NCBI GenBank assembly: GCA_964635065.1
Contig: CAZWMK010000002.1
Location: forward strand, 1 to 64,000
Length of the DNA: 64,000 nt
Origin: CAZWMK01 sp964635065
Lineage (GTDB): Bacteria > Pseudomonadota > Alphaproteobacteria > Sphingomonadales > Sphingomonadaceae
Reading direction: 5' to 3'
The notes under the pieces are model-generated. The model was not told where the DNA came from. It saw nothing but the letters and a program-made list of their open reading frames with translations, and did not search any database. The position numbers and the translations under genes were made by a program. Of the stretch, positions 7,240 through 15,151 are shown piece by piece (within the stretch, counting starts at the first letter, position 1; each line of letters starts with the position of its first letter).

Positions 7240-7737
7240 ATGGCGACGGATGGCCCGGCGATCACGGCCCTGATCGCTGCGTGCCCGCCGCTTGATGGCA
7301 ACTCGGCCTATTGCAACCTGTTGCAGTGCAGCGACTTTGCCGACACCTGCATCGTCGCCGAACATGCGGGTGCCATCGTCGGCTGGGTATCAGGTTACAG
7401 ATCGCCTGCTGCCCGGGAGAATTTTTTCATCTGGCAGGTCGCCGTAGCGCCGGACGCACGGGGACAAGGGTTGGCACAGCGGATGATCGATGCCTTGCTC
7501 GCCCGTCCCGCAGCCGCCAGCGCCGTTTATCTGACGACGACGATCACGAACGACAATCGCGCCTCATGGGCCCTGTTCGAGGGGCTGGCCCGCGTCTGGC
7601 AGGCGCCATTCACAAAAAGCGTTCGTTTCGATCAGGACATCCATTTCGCAGGTGCGCACGCCACTGAATGGCAAGTCCGCATCGGCCCACTGCCCGCACG
7701 CGCGGCTGCCCCCCCTTCAAGGAGCATGACCTTATGA
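7240..7737 (+). CDS. ectA: L-2,4-diaminobutyrate acetyltransferase
   Basis: EctA acetylates L-2,4-diaminobutyrate with acetyl-CoA, the second step of ectoine synthesis, in the cytoplasm. The family core is clear: TALIAACPPLDGNSAYCNLL near the N-terminus, the GNAT acetyl-CoA loop VAPDARGQGLAQRMIDALL, TTTITNDNRASWALFEGLAR, and the tail FAGAHATEWQVRIGP. ATG 7240 is the first standard start codon, but it removes the conserved first strand (NVSFRQP) encoded just upstream. The frame is open back to 7132, with a good Shine-Dalgarno (GGGAGA, 7135-7140) before ATT 7144 and ATA 7147, so a non-canonical start is likely. The stop overlaps ectB (ATGA). Confidence 0.92.
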   Translation: MATDGPAITALIAACPPLDGNSAYCNLLQCSDFADTCIVAEHAGAIVGWVSGYRSPAARENFFIWQVAVAPDARGQGLAQRMIDALLARPAAASAVYLTTTITNDNRASWALFEGLARVWQAPFTKSVRFDQDIHFAGAHATEWQVRIGPLPARAAAPPSRSMTL

Positions 7738-9041
7738 CAAACGCCCATCCCATCCCCAGCCCCGGCACGCCCGATACCGCCATTTATGAACGGCGGGAAT
7801 CGGCTGTTCGCAGCTATGCCCGATCGCTTCCGCGCCAGTTCACGCGCGCGGAAGGTGTGTGGATGCACGACAATCAGGGAGGGCGTTACCTCGACTTCCT
7901 GTCGGGATGTTCGACCCTGAACTATGGCCACAACCACCCGGTGCTGAAACAGGCCCTGCTCGATTATATCGCAGCCGACGGCATCACCCATGGCCTCGAC
8001 CTCCACACGGATGCCAAGGCGGATTTCCTTGATGCCCTGGAAACCCATATTCTGGAACCGCGCAACATGGACTATCGCGTCATGTTCACGGGACCGACAG
8101 GCACCAACGCCGTCGAGGCTGCCATCAAGCTGGCCCGCAAGGTGACTGGCCGCGAACTGGTGATTGCCTTCACCAATGGCTTTCACGGCATGACGCTTGG
8201 CGCCCTCGCCTGCACCGGCAATGCAACCAAGCGCGCCGGCGCTGGCGTGCCTCTCGCCCATGTCTCGCACGAGCCGTACGACGGCTATCACGGCCCGGAC
8301 GTCGATACTGCGGACCTGCTCGAGCGCCGCCTGTCTGATCCGTCAAGCGGCCTGGACGCGCCCGCAGCCATTCTGGTGGAAACGGTGCAGGGCGAAGGCG
8401 GACTCAATGCGGCATCACCGGAATGGATGCGCAGGATCGCTGCGATCGCCAAACGCCACGGCGCACTGCTGATCGTCGACGACATTCAGGCAGGCTGCGG
8501 CCGCACCGGCGGCTTTTTCAGCTTCGAAGGCATGGGCTTCACGCCGGATATCGTCACCATGGCGAAATCACTGTCGGGCATGGGCCTGCCCTTCGCCCTG
8601 ACCCTGTTCCGGCCCGAACTCGACCAATGGTCGCCCGGCGAACACAATGGCACCTTCCGGGGCAACAATCACGCCTTCGTGACGGCGGCCGCTGCGCTCC
8701 GTCATTTCTGGAGCACCAATGCCTTCCAGAAGGACGTTGCCCGCCGCGGCGGGCTGCTTGAGCGGCGACTGGACGCCATGGCCAAAAACCATGGCCTGTC
8801 CACACGTGGACGAGGCATGATGCAGGGCATCAACATGGGGTCGGGCGACATTGCCGCGGCCGTGACCGCCCGCTGCTTCACGCAGGGGCTCATCCTCGAA
8901 ACCAGCGGTCCGCACGACGAGATTGTGAAGGTGCTTGCCCCGCTTGTCATCGACGACGCGCTCCTCGCCGCAGGTCTCGACATTCTGGAAGACAGCATCG
9001 GCGAAACCATGGCCACGCCCTTTGGCGTCGCCGCCGAATAA
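7734..9041 (+). CDS. ectB: Diaminobutyrate-2-oxoglutarate transaminase
   Basis: EctB converts L-aspartate-beta-semialdehyde and glutamate to L-2,4-diaminobutyrate and 2-oxoglutarate, the first committed ectoine step. The 435-residue class-III aminotransferase shows FLSGCSTLNYGHNHPVLKQA near the N-terminus, the PLP phosphate loop in FTGPTGTNAVEAAIKLARK, the cofactor aspartate in LLIVDDIQAGCGRTG and the PLP lysine in IVTMAKSLSGMGLPFA. ATG 7734 overlaps the ectA stop and follows AAGGAG; the longer upstream frame overlaps ectA and is not used. It is tightly linked to ectC. Confidence 0.96.
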   Translation: MTNAHPIPSPGTPDTAIYERRESAVRSYARSLPRQFTRAEGVWMHDNQGGRYLDFLSGCSTLNYGHNHPVLKQALLDYIAADGITHGLDLHTDAKADFLDALETHILEPRNMDYRVMFTGPTGTNAVEAAIKLARKVTGRELVIAFTNGFHGMTLGALACTGNATKRAGAGVPLAHVSHEPYDGYHGPDVDTADLLERRLSDPSSGLDAPAAILVETVQGEGGLNAASPEWMRRIAAIAKRHGALLIVDDIQAGCGRTGGFFSFEGMGFTPDIVTMAKSLSGMGLPFALTLFRPELDQWSPGEHNGTFRGNNHAFVTAAAALRHFWSTNAFQKDVARRGGLLERRLDAMAKNHGLSTRGRGMMQGINMGSGDIAAAVTARCFTQGLILETSGPHDEIVKVLAPLVIDDALLAAGLDILEDSIGETMATPFGVAAE

Positions 9042-9072
9042 ACGACGGCTCAGCAGCAGGGAAATCAGATTC

Positions 9073-9486
9073 ATGATCGTCCGTTCGCTCAGGGAAATCC
9101 GTAAAACGGATCGAAACGTCCAGTCAAAACAGTGGGAAAGCGCCCGTCTGCTGCTCAAGGACGACCAGATGGGCTTCTCCTTCCACGTCACCACGATGTA
9201 CGCGGGGGAAGAACTGCACATGCATTACCAGAACCATCTCGAAGCCGTGCTGGTGCTGAAAGGCACAGGCACGATCGAGGATCTGGGAACAGGCATCACC
9301 CATGATCTGGCGCCGGGCGTCATGTATGCGCTGAATGCCCATGACAGGCACATCGTGCGGCCTGCAACCAATATCCTGTGCGCCTGCGTTTTTAATCCGC
9401 CCGTCACTGGCAGCGAAGTCCATGACGAAACTGGCGCCTATCCCGCCGATCCAGAACGCGTGCGCGAGGCCGCACTGGAAGACTGA
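9073..9486 (+). CDS. ectC: L-ectoine synthase
   Basis: EctC closes N-gamma-acetyl-diaminobutyrate to ectoine. It is a 137-residue cupin metalloenzyme, the family's normal length. Visible landmarks are the start MIVRSLREIRKTDRNV, the metal-binding strand in HMHYQNHLEAVLVLKGTG, then EDLGTG and ALNAHDRHIVRP, which supply further conserved ligand and substrate residues. ATG 9073 is preferred over the longer frame from 8935, because the family begins MIVR. It lies 31 bp after ectB and 27 bp before ectD, so all four form one transcript. Confidence 0.96.
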   Translation: MIVRSLREIRKTDRNVQSKQWESARLLLKDDQMGFSFHVTTMYAGEELHMHYQNHLEAVLVLKGTGTIEDLGTGITHDLAPGVMYALNAHDRHIVRPATNILCACVFNPPVTGSEVHDETGAYPADPERVREAALED

Positions 9487-9513
9487 CGTTCAGACCCAAT
9501 CAGGGAGAGTCCC

Positions 9514-10434
9514 ATGAAAGACCTCTACCCATCGCGCCACGCACCCGTGGCGCAGTTTTTGCCGCGCCTTGATCCCGTCGTGCACAGCGACTGGAACAAT
9601 AATGCGCCGCTCAGCCTGGCACAAACCGATGCCTTCGACCGGAACGGCTTTCTTGTGCTGGAAAATCTCTTCTCAGCCGCCGAGGTTGCCTATCTGCAAC
9701 ACGAGGCACGCGCACTTCTGGGTGCGCCCGATGCACTTGCCACGGAAACGGTCATCACAGAGCCAGGCAGCCGCGAAGTCCGTTCGATCTTCAACATTCA
9801 CGTGCAAAGCCGGGCCATCGCGCGTCTTACCGCCGATTCACGTCTGGCGGGCGTCGCCCGTTTTCTGCTGGGTGACGATGTGTACATTCATCAGTCGCGG
9901 CTGAATTACAAACCCGGCTTTCAGGGTAAGGAATTCTACTGGCACAGCGATTTCGAGACCTGGCACGTCGAAGACGGCATGCCACGCATGCGGGCGCTGT
10001 CGATGTCGGTGCTTCTGGCCGAAAACACGCCGCACAACGGGCCACTGATGCTGATTCCCGGATCGCATCACAGCTATCTGACCTGCGTGGGCGAAACGCC
10101 TGAAAATCATTACCGCATGTCCCTGAAAAAACAGGAATATGGCGTTCCGGACGAGGAAAGTCTTGCCGATCTTGCCGCGCGGCACGGCATTGTCGCCCCG
10201 ACCGGAAAACCCGGATCGGTCGTGATCTTCGATTGCAATATCATGCACGGCTCGAACGGCAACATCACGCCCTATCCGCGCGCCAATGCCTTTCTCGTTT
10301 ACAATGCCATGACAAACCGTCTGGCCGCGCCCTTTGGGGCCGTGAAGCCGCGCCCGGATTTCATTGCCGCGCGCGACAAACCACAGGCAATTGTGCCCGT
10401 GTCGGGGCCGCTGATAGAGGAAGTGACGGCATGA
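9514..10434 (+). CDS. ectD: Ectoine 5-hydroxylase
   Basis: EctD is an Fe(II)/2-oxoglutarate dioxygenase that turns ectoine into (4S,5S)-5-hydroxyectoine. The 306-residue protein has the family's iron motif in FYWHSDFETWHVEDGMPRM (HxD ligands), the distal histidine in CNIMHGSNGN, the 2-oxoglutarate-binding arginine in PYPRANAFLVYNAM, and the conserved LMLIPGSHHSYL stretch. The N-terminus DRNGFLVLENLFSAAEVAYL is also typical. An AGGGAG site precedes ATG 9514. The stop overlaps the start of a broken ask gene (ATGATG at 10431). The product pair ectoine/hydroxyectoine protects against osmotic and heat stress. Confidence 0.96.
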   Translation: MKDLYPSRHAPVAQFLPRLDPVVHSDWNNNAPLSLAQTDAFDRNGFLVLENLFSAAEVAYLQHEARALLGAPDALATETVITEPGSREVRSIFNIHVQSRAIARLTADSRLAGVARFLLGDDVYIHQSRLNYKPGFQGKEFYWHSDFETWHVEDGMPRMRALSMSVLLAENTPHNGPLMLIPGSHHSYLTCVGETPENHYRMSLKKQEYGVPDEESLADLAARHGIVAPTGKPGSVVIFDCNIMHGSNGNITPYPRANAFLVYNAMTNRLAAPFGAVKPRPDFIAARDKPQAIVPVSGPLIEEVTA

Positions 10435-10695
10435 TGGCCGGCCATAGCGTCGAGAAAATCGGCGGCACATCAATGGCTGCCACGGCCACCCTGTTCGACA
10501 ATGTGCTGATTGCCGGACGCAAGGGGCCGGATCTCTACAATCGCATTTTTGTTGTCTCCGCTTATGCCGGCATCACCAACCTGCTCCTGGAGAACAAGAA
10601 AAACAGAACGCCGGGCGTCTACGCGCCTTTGTCATGGACGATGGCAGCAATAGCTGGCGTACGGCGATGGAGGCGGTGCGCGCGGCCATTCTGAC
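10431..10695 (+). pseudogene. ask_ect: Aspartate kinase remnant of the ectoine cluster (ask_ect)
   Basis: The first 60 codons clearly encode the N-terminus of the ectoine-cluster aspartokinase: HSVEKIGGTSM, then DNVLIAGRKGPDLYNRIFVV and SAYAGITNLLLENKK. Around 10620 the reading frame changes. The continuation RAFVMDDGSNSWRTAMEAVR is in another frame, and soon after about 10690 homology passes into a mechanosensitive channel. More than 350 codons of a normal aspartokinase are therefore missing. The intact version supplies feedback-resistant aspartyl phosphate for ectoine; here the general aspartokinase must do so. Confidence 0.8.
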
Positions 10696-11448
10696 AATCA
10701 CCGTAGCGTTGAGCGGCGGTCTGACGTTGCTGAACATGCTCTACCAGCAACGCCCCGGCGCCGCCAACAAGCCGGTGAAGGGCTATGTGCAGATTGGCTC
10801 GAACGACAGGTGCGGGTCGGCGACTGGATCGAGATGGAGCAACTGAACGCCGACGGCGACGTCATCGACATCGCCCTGCACACGGTAAAAGTGCAGAATT
10901 TTGACAAGACGATCACCACCATACCCACGCATCGCCTGGTGTCGGAAAGTTTCCGCAACTGGCGCGGCATGTCGGAATCGGGTGGCCGCCGGATCATGCG
11001 CGCCTTGTTGCTCGATCAGACCAGCGTGCGCTTCCTCGACGCCAAGGACATCGATCAGCTGTCGCGTTTAACCCTGCTGCACGACTATCTTGCGCACAAA
11101 CAGGCGGAGATCGCGACATGGAACAAGGCGCATGCCACCAACGTGCCGGATGAACGCCGGCTGACGAATATCGGCACCTTCCGCGCCTATGTGCATGCCT
11201 ATCTCAAGGCGCGGTCGGATATCGCGCAGGACAAAACCCTGATGGTCCGCCAGCTGGCTCTCGGCGAAAATGGCCTGCCGTTGCAGGTCTATGCCCTTGC
11301 CGACACGACCGACTGGGGCGAATATGAAGCGATCCAGGCCGATATCTTCGATCACCTGATCGCCATCATGCCGGCATTCGGTTTGAACCTCTATCAACGT
11401 CCGGCAGGCAGCGACCTCGTTCGATCCGCCTTTGCCCAGTGGCTCTGA
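10696..11448 (+). pseudogene. YbdG/MscS-family mechanosensitive channel remnant
   Basis: The C-terminal 212 codons (from about 10810) are a good match to YbdG-type mini-conductance MscS channels: VRVGDWIEMEQLNADGDVID, then ALHTVKVQNFDKTITTIPTH and FRNWRGMSESGGRRIMRALL. Just upstream, in another frame, PGAANKPVKGYVQ is the loop that precedes the channel's pore helices. The pore segment itself is missing, and SSNDMVRVGDW is disturbed by a one-base loss near 10805. The N-terminal membrane domain is also absent, having been fused to the ask remnant. It therefore cannot form a channel. MscS-like genes accompany some ectoine clusters, where they release solutes on osmotic down-shock. Confidence 0.75.
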
Positions 11449-11477
11449 TGGATAATTTTTTTGGTTTCCTTGGGTTG

Positions 11478-11740
11478 CAGGCAGATTCATCCCATGCTTT
11501 CGCGGCGCTCATGGAAGATCAGCCTGTTGAAGTTGTAGGCCAGGTTGCAAAGGGTCAGCTTCGCTTCGGCACGGGCCAGGCCGATGGTTCGGATGAACAG
11601 CCCGAATCTGTTCTTCTGATGGGCGAAGACGTGTTCGATATGGCGCGGATCGAGGACTTGGCAGCGTTGGCCCGCGCCGCTGCCTTCGGCATGGGCTTGC
11701 CCATGGGTTTGCGCCGATGGATGCGCGATATAAGCATTCG
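11478..11740 (-). mobile_element. IS5-family transposase, 3' remnant
   Basis: On the minus strand the C-terminus of an IS5-type DDE transposase is visible: HIEHVFAHQKNRFGLFIRTI, then ARAEAKLTLCNLAYNFNRLI ending HERRESMG. Upstream, in another frame, ISRIHRRKPMGKPMPKAAAR is the preceding part of the same protein, so a frameshift lies near 11690. The glutamate of the DDE triad would be in HVEHVF-like HIEHVF. The 5' two-thirds are gone. The region is dead but is one of two related scars; the other is at 19871-20071. Confidence 0.8.
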
Positions 11741-12106
11741 GCCCAACCGCCACTTACCTGTTTTCTAGCTTGTTTTTTCCTGCAATGCCTTGAAAGGTAA
11801 GTACAATTTGTCGTTTCGAGCACCTTGATTCCAGCCCCATACGTGATGCGACGCCAAGGTGAGATTCAGCACTGTTATTCTTTCTGCCATCTCGGGCGGC
11901 TGAAGACCGCCGCGATGGTTTCGGCACGCCCAACCAACAGGAATCAACAGGATGGTTGCGTGAGCCGTCTTCGCTTCCATCGCCGCCGTTATTAGCGGAG
12001 GTGCTGGAAGTCCTGCTGCATCTGAATGGGGTTCGAGGGATCGGCCCCCATCTGCACGAGGATTGCCCGGACGGCCCCCGCAACGCGCTTCTTGAGGGTG
12101 GTCTGG
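11741..12106. other. Degenerate interval between IS remnant and DUF2322 gene
   Basis: No intact gene is visible. On the minus strand, just after the DUF2322 stop, a frame reads TLKKRVAGAVRAILVQMGAD followed by PSNPIQMQQDFQHLR. This resembles the N-terminal part of small proteins with an 'LGID-DP-Q-DFA-LR' pattern (DUF6127-like), now cut short by a stop near 11992. A 71-codon minus-strand frame at 11765-11980 has no recognisable relative. The interval looks like deletion debris next to an insertion sequence. Confidence 0.4.
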
Positions 12107-12439
12107 TTACCGGGCTGCGATGACGTTGATGTGGAGTGGCGTGCTGCCGGCCGCAATGGCAAGCAGGCGGTCGATGTTCGGATGTGCGCCCGGACGCTGG
12201 CGTGCGTCTGCCGTATGTTCGCCAAACAGTTGCAAGCCATATTCGGCGGCCTTTGTATCCAGCATGTCAAAGCATTGGTTCAGATAATGATAGACCGCGA
12301 GCGAGCCTTGCTTGCCCGGCTGGTTTTCGATGCACGCGACAATCACGCCCTTGTCGTCGAGGAGGTCGATGCGGTGCACGTCGTCGATGGCCGGAAGATT
12401 CTCTAGGTTGTTTCTGAAGCTTGCGTCGGGTTGAAGCAT
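12107..12439 (-). CDS. DUF2322-like protein
   Basis: A 110-residue soluble protein with a continuous, conserved-looking sequence: LPAIDDVHRIDLLDDKGVIV, CIENQPGKQGSLAVYHYLNQ, and EHTADARQRPGAHPNIDRLL. These blocks match my memory of the DUF2322 family, whose function is unknown and whose usual length is about 100 residues, so this copy seems complete. It lies among insertion-sequence debris and has no obvious operon partner: hsp20 is 220 bp away on the other strand. I rate the family call as moderate because it rests on recall. Confidence 0.6.
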   Translation of the reverse strand: MLQPDASFRNNLENLPAIDDVHRIDLLDDKGVIVACIENQPGKQGSLAVYHYLNQCFDMLDTKAAEYGLQLFGEHTADARQRPGAHPNIDRLLAIAAGSTPLHINVIAAR

Positions 12440-12658
12440 GGCCGAAAGTCCTTGAAGCCTGATGGTTGCGCGCAGGGGTTTAACAACTTCATGCCGCTCG
12501 TGTCACGACATTGTGCAGATCAAAATGCAGTGATGCCTCGAACAGGATGCGGTCGATAGAAAGTCGACGGGGCGTAAGGTTGCCTGCTTTCCTGCTGCGA
12601 TACATAATTCTGCTTGTGCGTCGATTCGCGCGCATGGTGTCAATCAAGGAGGACTATC

Positions 12659-13087
12659 ATGAACACTCTCGCGAAACGTAACCGTTTCTTTGATGACTTC
12701 TTTCGTGATTTCCCGTTCGGCTATGCCATCAAGCCCTTGCACGGCGATCCGCTGCTTTCGCCTGACAAGATCAAGATCGATGTCAGAAATAATGAAAAGA
12801 GTTTCACCGTGCAGGCCGAAATGCCGGGTCTCAACAAGGACGATATTCATGTCACGGTCGATGGGAATATCGTCACCATCCAGGCCGAGGTGAAGCAATA
12901 TGACGCCGACACCGAAGATGGTCAGACTGTCCACTCCGAACGTTATTATGGCGCGATCCAGCGCAGCTTTGCGCTGCCCTCAGCGGTCGCGGAAGCCAAT
13001 GTGACGGCAAAATACGAGAATGGTATTCTGGTTCTGAACCTGCCGAAGGAAGATGCAGCGGCGACCAGAAAGGTTGTTATCAGCTGA
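12659..13087 (+). CDS. Small heat-shock protein Hsp20
   Basis: A 142-residue alpha-crystallin-type chaperone that holds unfolding proteins in a refoldable state. The alpha-crystallin domain runs from about residue 35: KIKIDVRNNEKSFTVQAEMP, GLNKDDIHVTVDGNIVTIQA, and the end motif AKYENGILVLNLPKED containing the GILxLxLPK signature. The N-terminus (RNRFFDDFFRDFPFGYA) is the aromatic-rich oligomerisation arm. ATG 12659 follows AAGGAGG; the longer frame from 12614 has no such site. It stands alone between DUF2322 and a strong hairpin. Confidence 0.93.
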   Translation: MNTLAKRNRFFDDFFRDFPFGYAIKPLHGDPLLSPDKIKIDVRNNEKSFTVQAEMPGLNKDDIHVTVDGNIVTIQAEVKQYDADTEDGQTVHSERYYGAIQRSFALPSAVAEANVTAKYENGILVLNLPKEDAAATRKVVIS

Positions 13088-13111
13088 ACGCCCGGTCAGG
13101 GGCGGTCGGCT

Positions 13112-13143
13112 GGCCGGGAGGGACAGCCTGTCGCCTCCCGGCC
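13112..13143. terminator. Hairpin terminator between convergent hsp20 and glsB
   Basis: GGCCGGGAGG at 13112-13121 pairs perfectly with CCTCCCGGCC at 13134-13143, and the interior GACAG/TGTC extends the stem. It sits between the hsp20 stop and the stop of the convergent YeaQ-type gene. There is no clear T-run, so it may act as a bidirectional structure or pause element rather than a classical terminator. Confidence 0.6.
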
Positions 13144-13152
13144 GCGCGATGG

Positions 13153-13419
13153 TCAGCGGATGGACTTGCGCTGAACCAGATTGACAATTCCAAGCAGGAT
13201 GACCGCGCCGACAAAGGCGACGATCAGGCCGGTGATGGAAAATTCCTGCACGCTGCCCCTGATGCCGAACAGCGGGCCGGAGACCGCATTTCCGATCAAT
13301 GAGCCGACAATGCCGACGATAATATTCCACAAGAGGCCCATCGAGGCATCGCGGTTCATCACGAGACTGGCGAGCCATCCAGCGACGCCGCCTACGATCA
13401 GTGCAATGATCCAACCCAT
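13153..13419 (-). CDS. GlsB/YeaQ/YmgE-family stress membrane protein
   Basis: An 88-residue inner-membrane protein of the transglycosylase-associated/GlsB family. It has three hydrophobic segments with the characteristic glycines: MGWIIALIVGGVAGWLASLV, then GLLWNIIVGIVGSLIGNAVS, then FSITGLIVAFVGAVILLGIV. MNRDASMG between the first and second segments matches the usual short basic loop. Family members are induced by stress, but the molecular role is unknown. It lies just downstream of aqpZ on the same strand (12 bp gap) and is probably co-transcribed with it. Confidence 0.9.
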   Translation of the reverse strand: MGWIIALIVGGVAGWLASLVMNRDASMGLLWNIIVGIVGSLIGNAVSGPLFGIRGSVQEFSITGLIVAFVGAVILLGIVNLVQRKSIR

Positions 13420-13431
13420 TTTATGCTCTCC

Positions 13432-14190
13432 TCAGTTGCGGATTTCTACTTGTGTAACGCTGACGCCTACATATTGATCCGTTTCGAGAGGGGCTTCTTC
13501 GTCACGTGACGACAACAGAAACCGCCAGATCAGCGCACCAATGGCAGCGCCGATGAGAGGGGCGACCCAGAACAGCCACAATTGTCCCATGGCCGCAGTG
13601 TCGGCGAAAAGCGCCACGCCTGTCGAACGCGCCGGGTTGACCGAGGTGTTGGTGACGGGAATCGAGATCAGGTGAATGAGAGTCAGCGCCAGTCCGATCG
13701 CAACCGGGGCGAAGCCGGCCGGCGCCGTCCGTGCCGTTGCGCCGAGGATCACGATAAGAAAACCTGCGGTCAGAATGATTTCCGTCAGGAGTGCGGCACC
13801 CATCGCATATCCACCGGGCGAGAGCGCGCCATAGCCGTTCGTGGCAAAACCACCTGCACTCCAGCCTGCCTTGCCGGACGCAACGGCATATAGCGCGGCC
13901 CCGGCGGCGACCGCGCCGAGGATCTGGGCGATCCAGTAGGGGATGAGATCCCGCCAGGCGAAGCGCTTGGCCAGCGCAAGGCCAAGCGAAACTGCGGGAT
14001 TGAAATGGCCGCCCGAGATGCCGCCCACGGCATAGGCCATGGTCAGAACGGTCAGACCGAAGGCCAGCGATACACCAGCAAAACCGATGCCGAGTTCGGG
14101 AAAGGCCGCAGCCAGAACCGCCGACCCGCAACCGCCGAACACAAGCCAGAATGTGCCGATCAATTCGGCAGATAATTTGCGTAACATCAT
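13432..14190 (-). CDS. aqpZ: Aquaporin Z
   Basis: A 252-residue water channel of the MIP family. Six hydrophobic helices and both half-helix motifs are present: SGGHFNPAVSLGLALAKRF and PVTNTSVNPARSTGVALFA carry the two NPA boxes. The arginine after the second NPA and the histidine in GLALTLIHLISIPV are consistent with the water-selective filter of AqpZ rather than a glycerol facilitator. Water flow across the inner membrane fits the osmotic-stress theme of the neighbouring ectoine genes. The C-terminus is longer and more acidic than in E. coli AqpZ. Confidence 0.93.
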   Translation of the reverse strand: MMLRKLSAELIGTFWLVFGGCGSAVLAAAFPELGIGFAGVSLAFGLTVLTMAYAVGGISGGHFNPAVSLGLALAKRFAWRDLIPYWIAQILGAVAAGAALYAVASGKAGWSAGGFATNGYGALSPGGYAMGAALLTEIILTAGFLIVILGATARTAPAGFAPVAIGLALTLIHLISIPVTNTSVNPARSTGVALFADTAAMGQLWLFWVAPLIGAAIGALIWRFLLSSRDEEAPLETDQYVGVSVTQVEIRN

Positions 14191-14257
14191 TCTCTCCCCT
14201 GGTTGTTCATCCCGTGATGTTCAGCCTTGGCAGCAACCCCTGGCGCAAGGCGCTGGA

Positions 14258-14851
14258 TCAGCGCCCCAGACGGCTGGCCAAGCTGAGGATGTCGTCGAGG
14301 GGATTGCCGTCACCGTCGGCGTCGATCAGCGCCGCAAGGCCGCCAAGCCCGCCCGACTGGGCCTGTCCGCCGCCCAAGGCGCCACCGAGCACCTGACCGA
14401 GCAGGCCGCCGAGACCGCCCTGGGCGGACGCATCGCTCGATGCACCGCTCTTCTGCTGGGCGAGAAAGCCGGTGACGGCCATGGCGAGGAGCGGCAGCAT
14501 CTTCTTGAGGAGCGTGGCGTCGATCCCGGTCGACTGCGCCGCCTGGCCTGCGACTGTGCGGCTGACATCCCTGGAGCCGAAGATCTGTCCAAGAATTTCA
14601 TTGCCCGGTGCGGTCGGCGTGGGTTCGTTTCTGGTGACGGCGTCAAGCAAATTGCCGCCACCGACGCTACCCAGCATGTCGATCAAGCCACCAAGGCCGC
14701 CGGGCGCGGGCTGCGCCTGTTTCTTGAAGCCGCCGAGAATGGCGGGCAGCAGGGCTTCGACCCCGTTGCGCGCTGTGGCTTGATCAACCCCAAGTTCGCG
14801 CGAGATCGATTCGACTGCGCCGGTCTGTTTCAGGATGTCTGCAAAATTCAT
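14258..14851 (-). CDS. DUF937 (YidB-like) protein
   Basis: A 197-residue protein. The N-terminal half reads as a DUF937 repeat domain (ILKQTGAVESISRELGVDQA, then ARNGVEALLPAILGGFKKQA). A second helical repeat follows around VAGQAAQSTGIDATLLKKML and PLLAMAVTGFLAQQ. The remainder is a glycine-rich, flexible segment (GGLGGLLGQVLGGALGGGQA) with an acidic end resembling a calcium-loop (DADGDGNPLDD). I start it at ATG 14851, where MNFADILKQ begins the domain; the frame allows 14872. Function is unknown. The 300 bp to the efflux operon upstream is AT-rich and has no gene. Confidence 0.85.
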   Translation of the reverse strand: MNFADILKQTGAVESISRELGVDQATARNGVEALLPAILGGFKKQAQPAPGGLGGLIDMLGSVGGGNLLDAVTRNEPTPTAPGNEILGQIFGSRDVSRTVAGQAAQSTGIDATLLKKMLPLLAMAVTGFLAQQKSGASSDASAQGGLGGLLGQVLGGALGGGQAQSGGLGGLAALIDADGDGNPLDDILSLASRLGR

Positions 14852-15151
14852 GGAGCATTCTTTCCGGTGCAATAATGACTGGAGCTTCGCAGGGCATCAG
14901 AAACTGCCAGTGCGACTTGTTCAGGAAGCGTACACGGCAAATAATTATTTTGTGGATGCTGCCACATAATTACAGTTTGATCGATGTTTTTTTTACAAGG
15001 AAATTCAAGGCGACACCCTTGATGTGTGCGAGGGGATAAACTGTTGTGAAAACAACCATTCACGCTGTTACGATGATAAATCATAGCTCTTGTCAGTGGC
15101 AGGCTGATTTCATTTTCCCTCAAGCCGCGATCTGTGGTTGATGCTGGCCGC

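Noticed and set aside
11765..11980. 71-codon minus-strand frame with natural-looking composition
   Set aside because: No recognisable relative and surrounded by insertion-sequence and deletion debris; kept only in the description of that interval.
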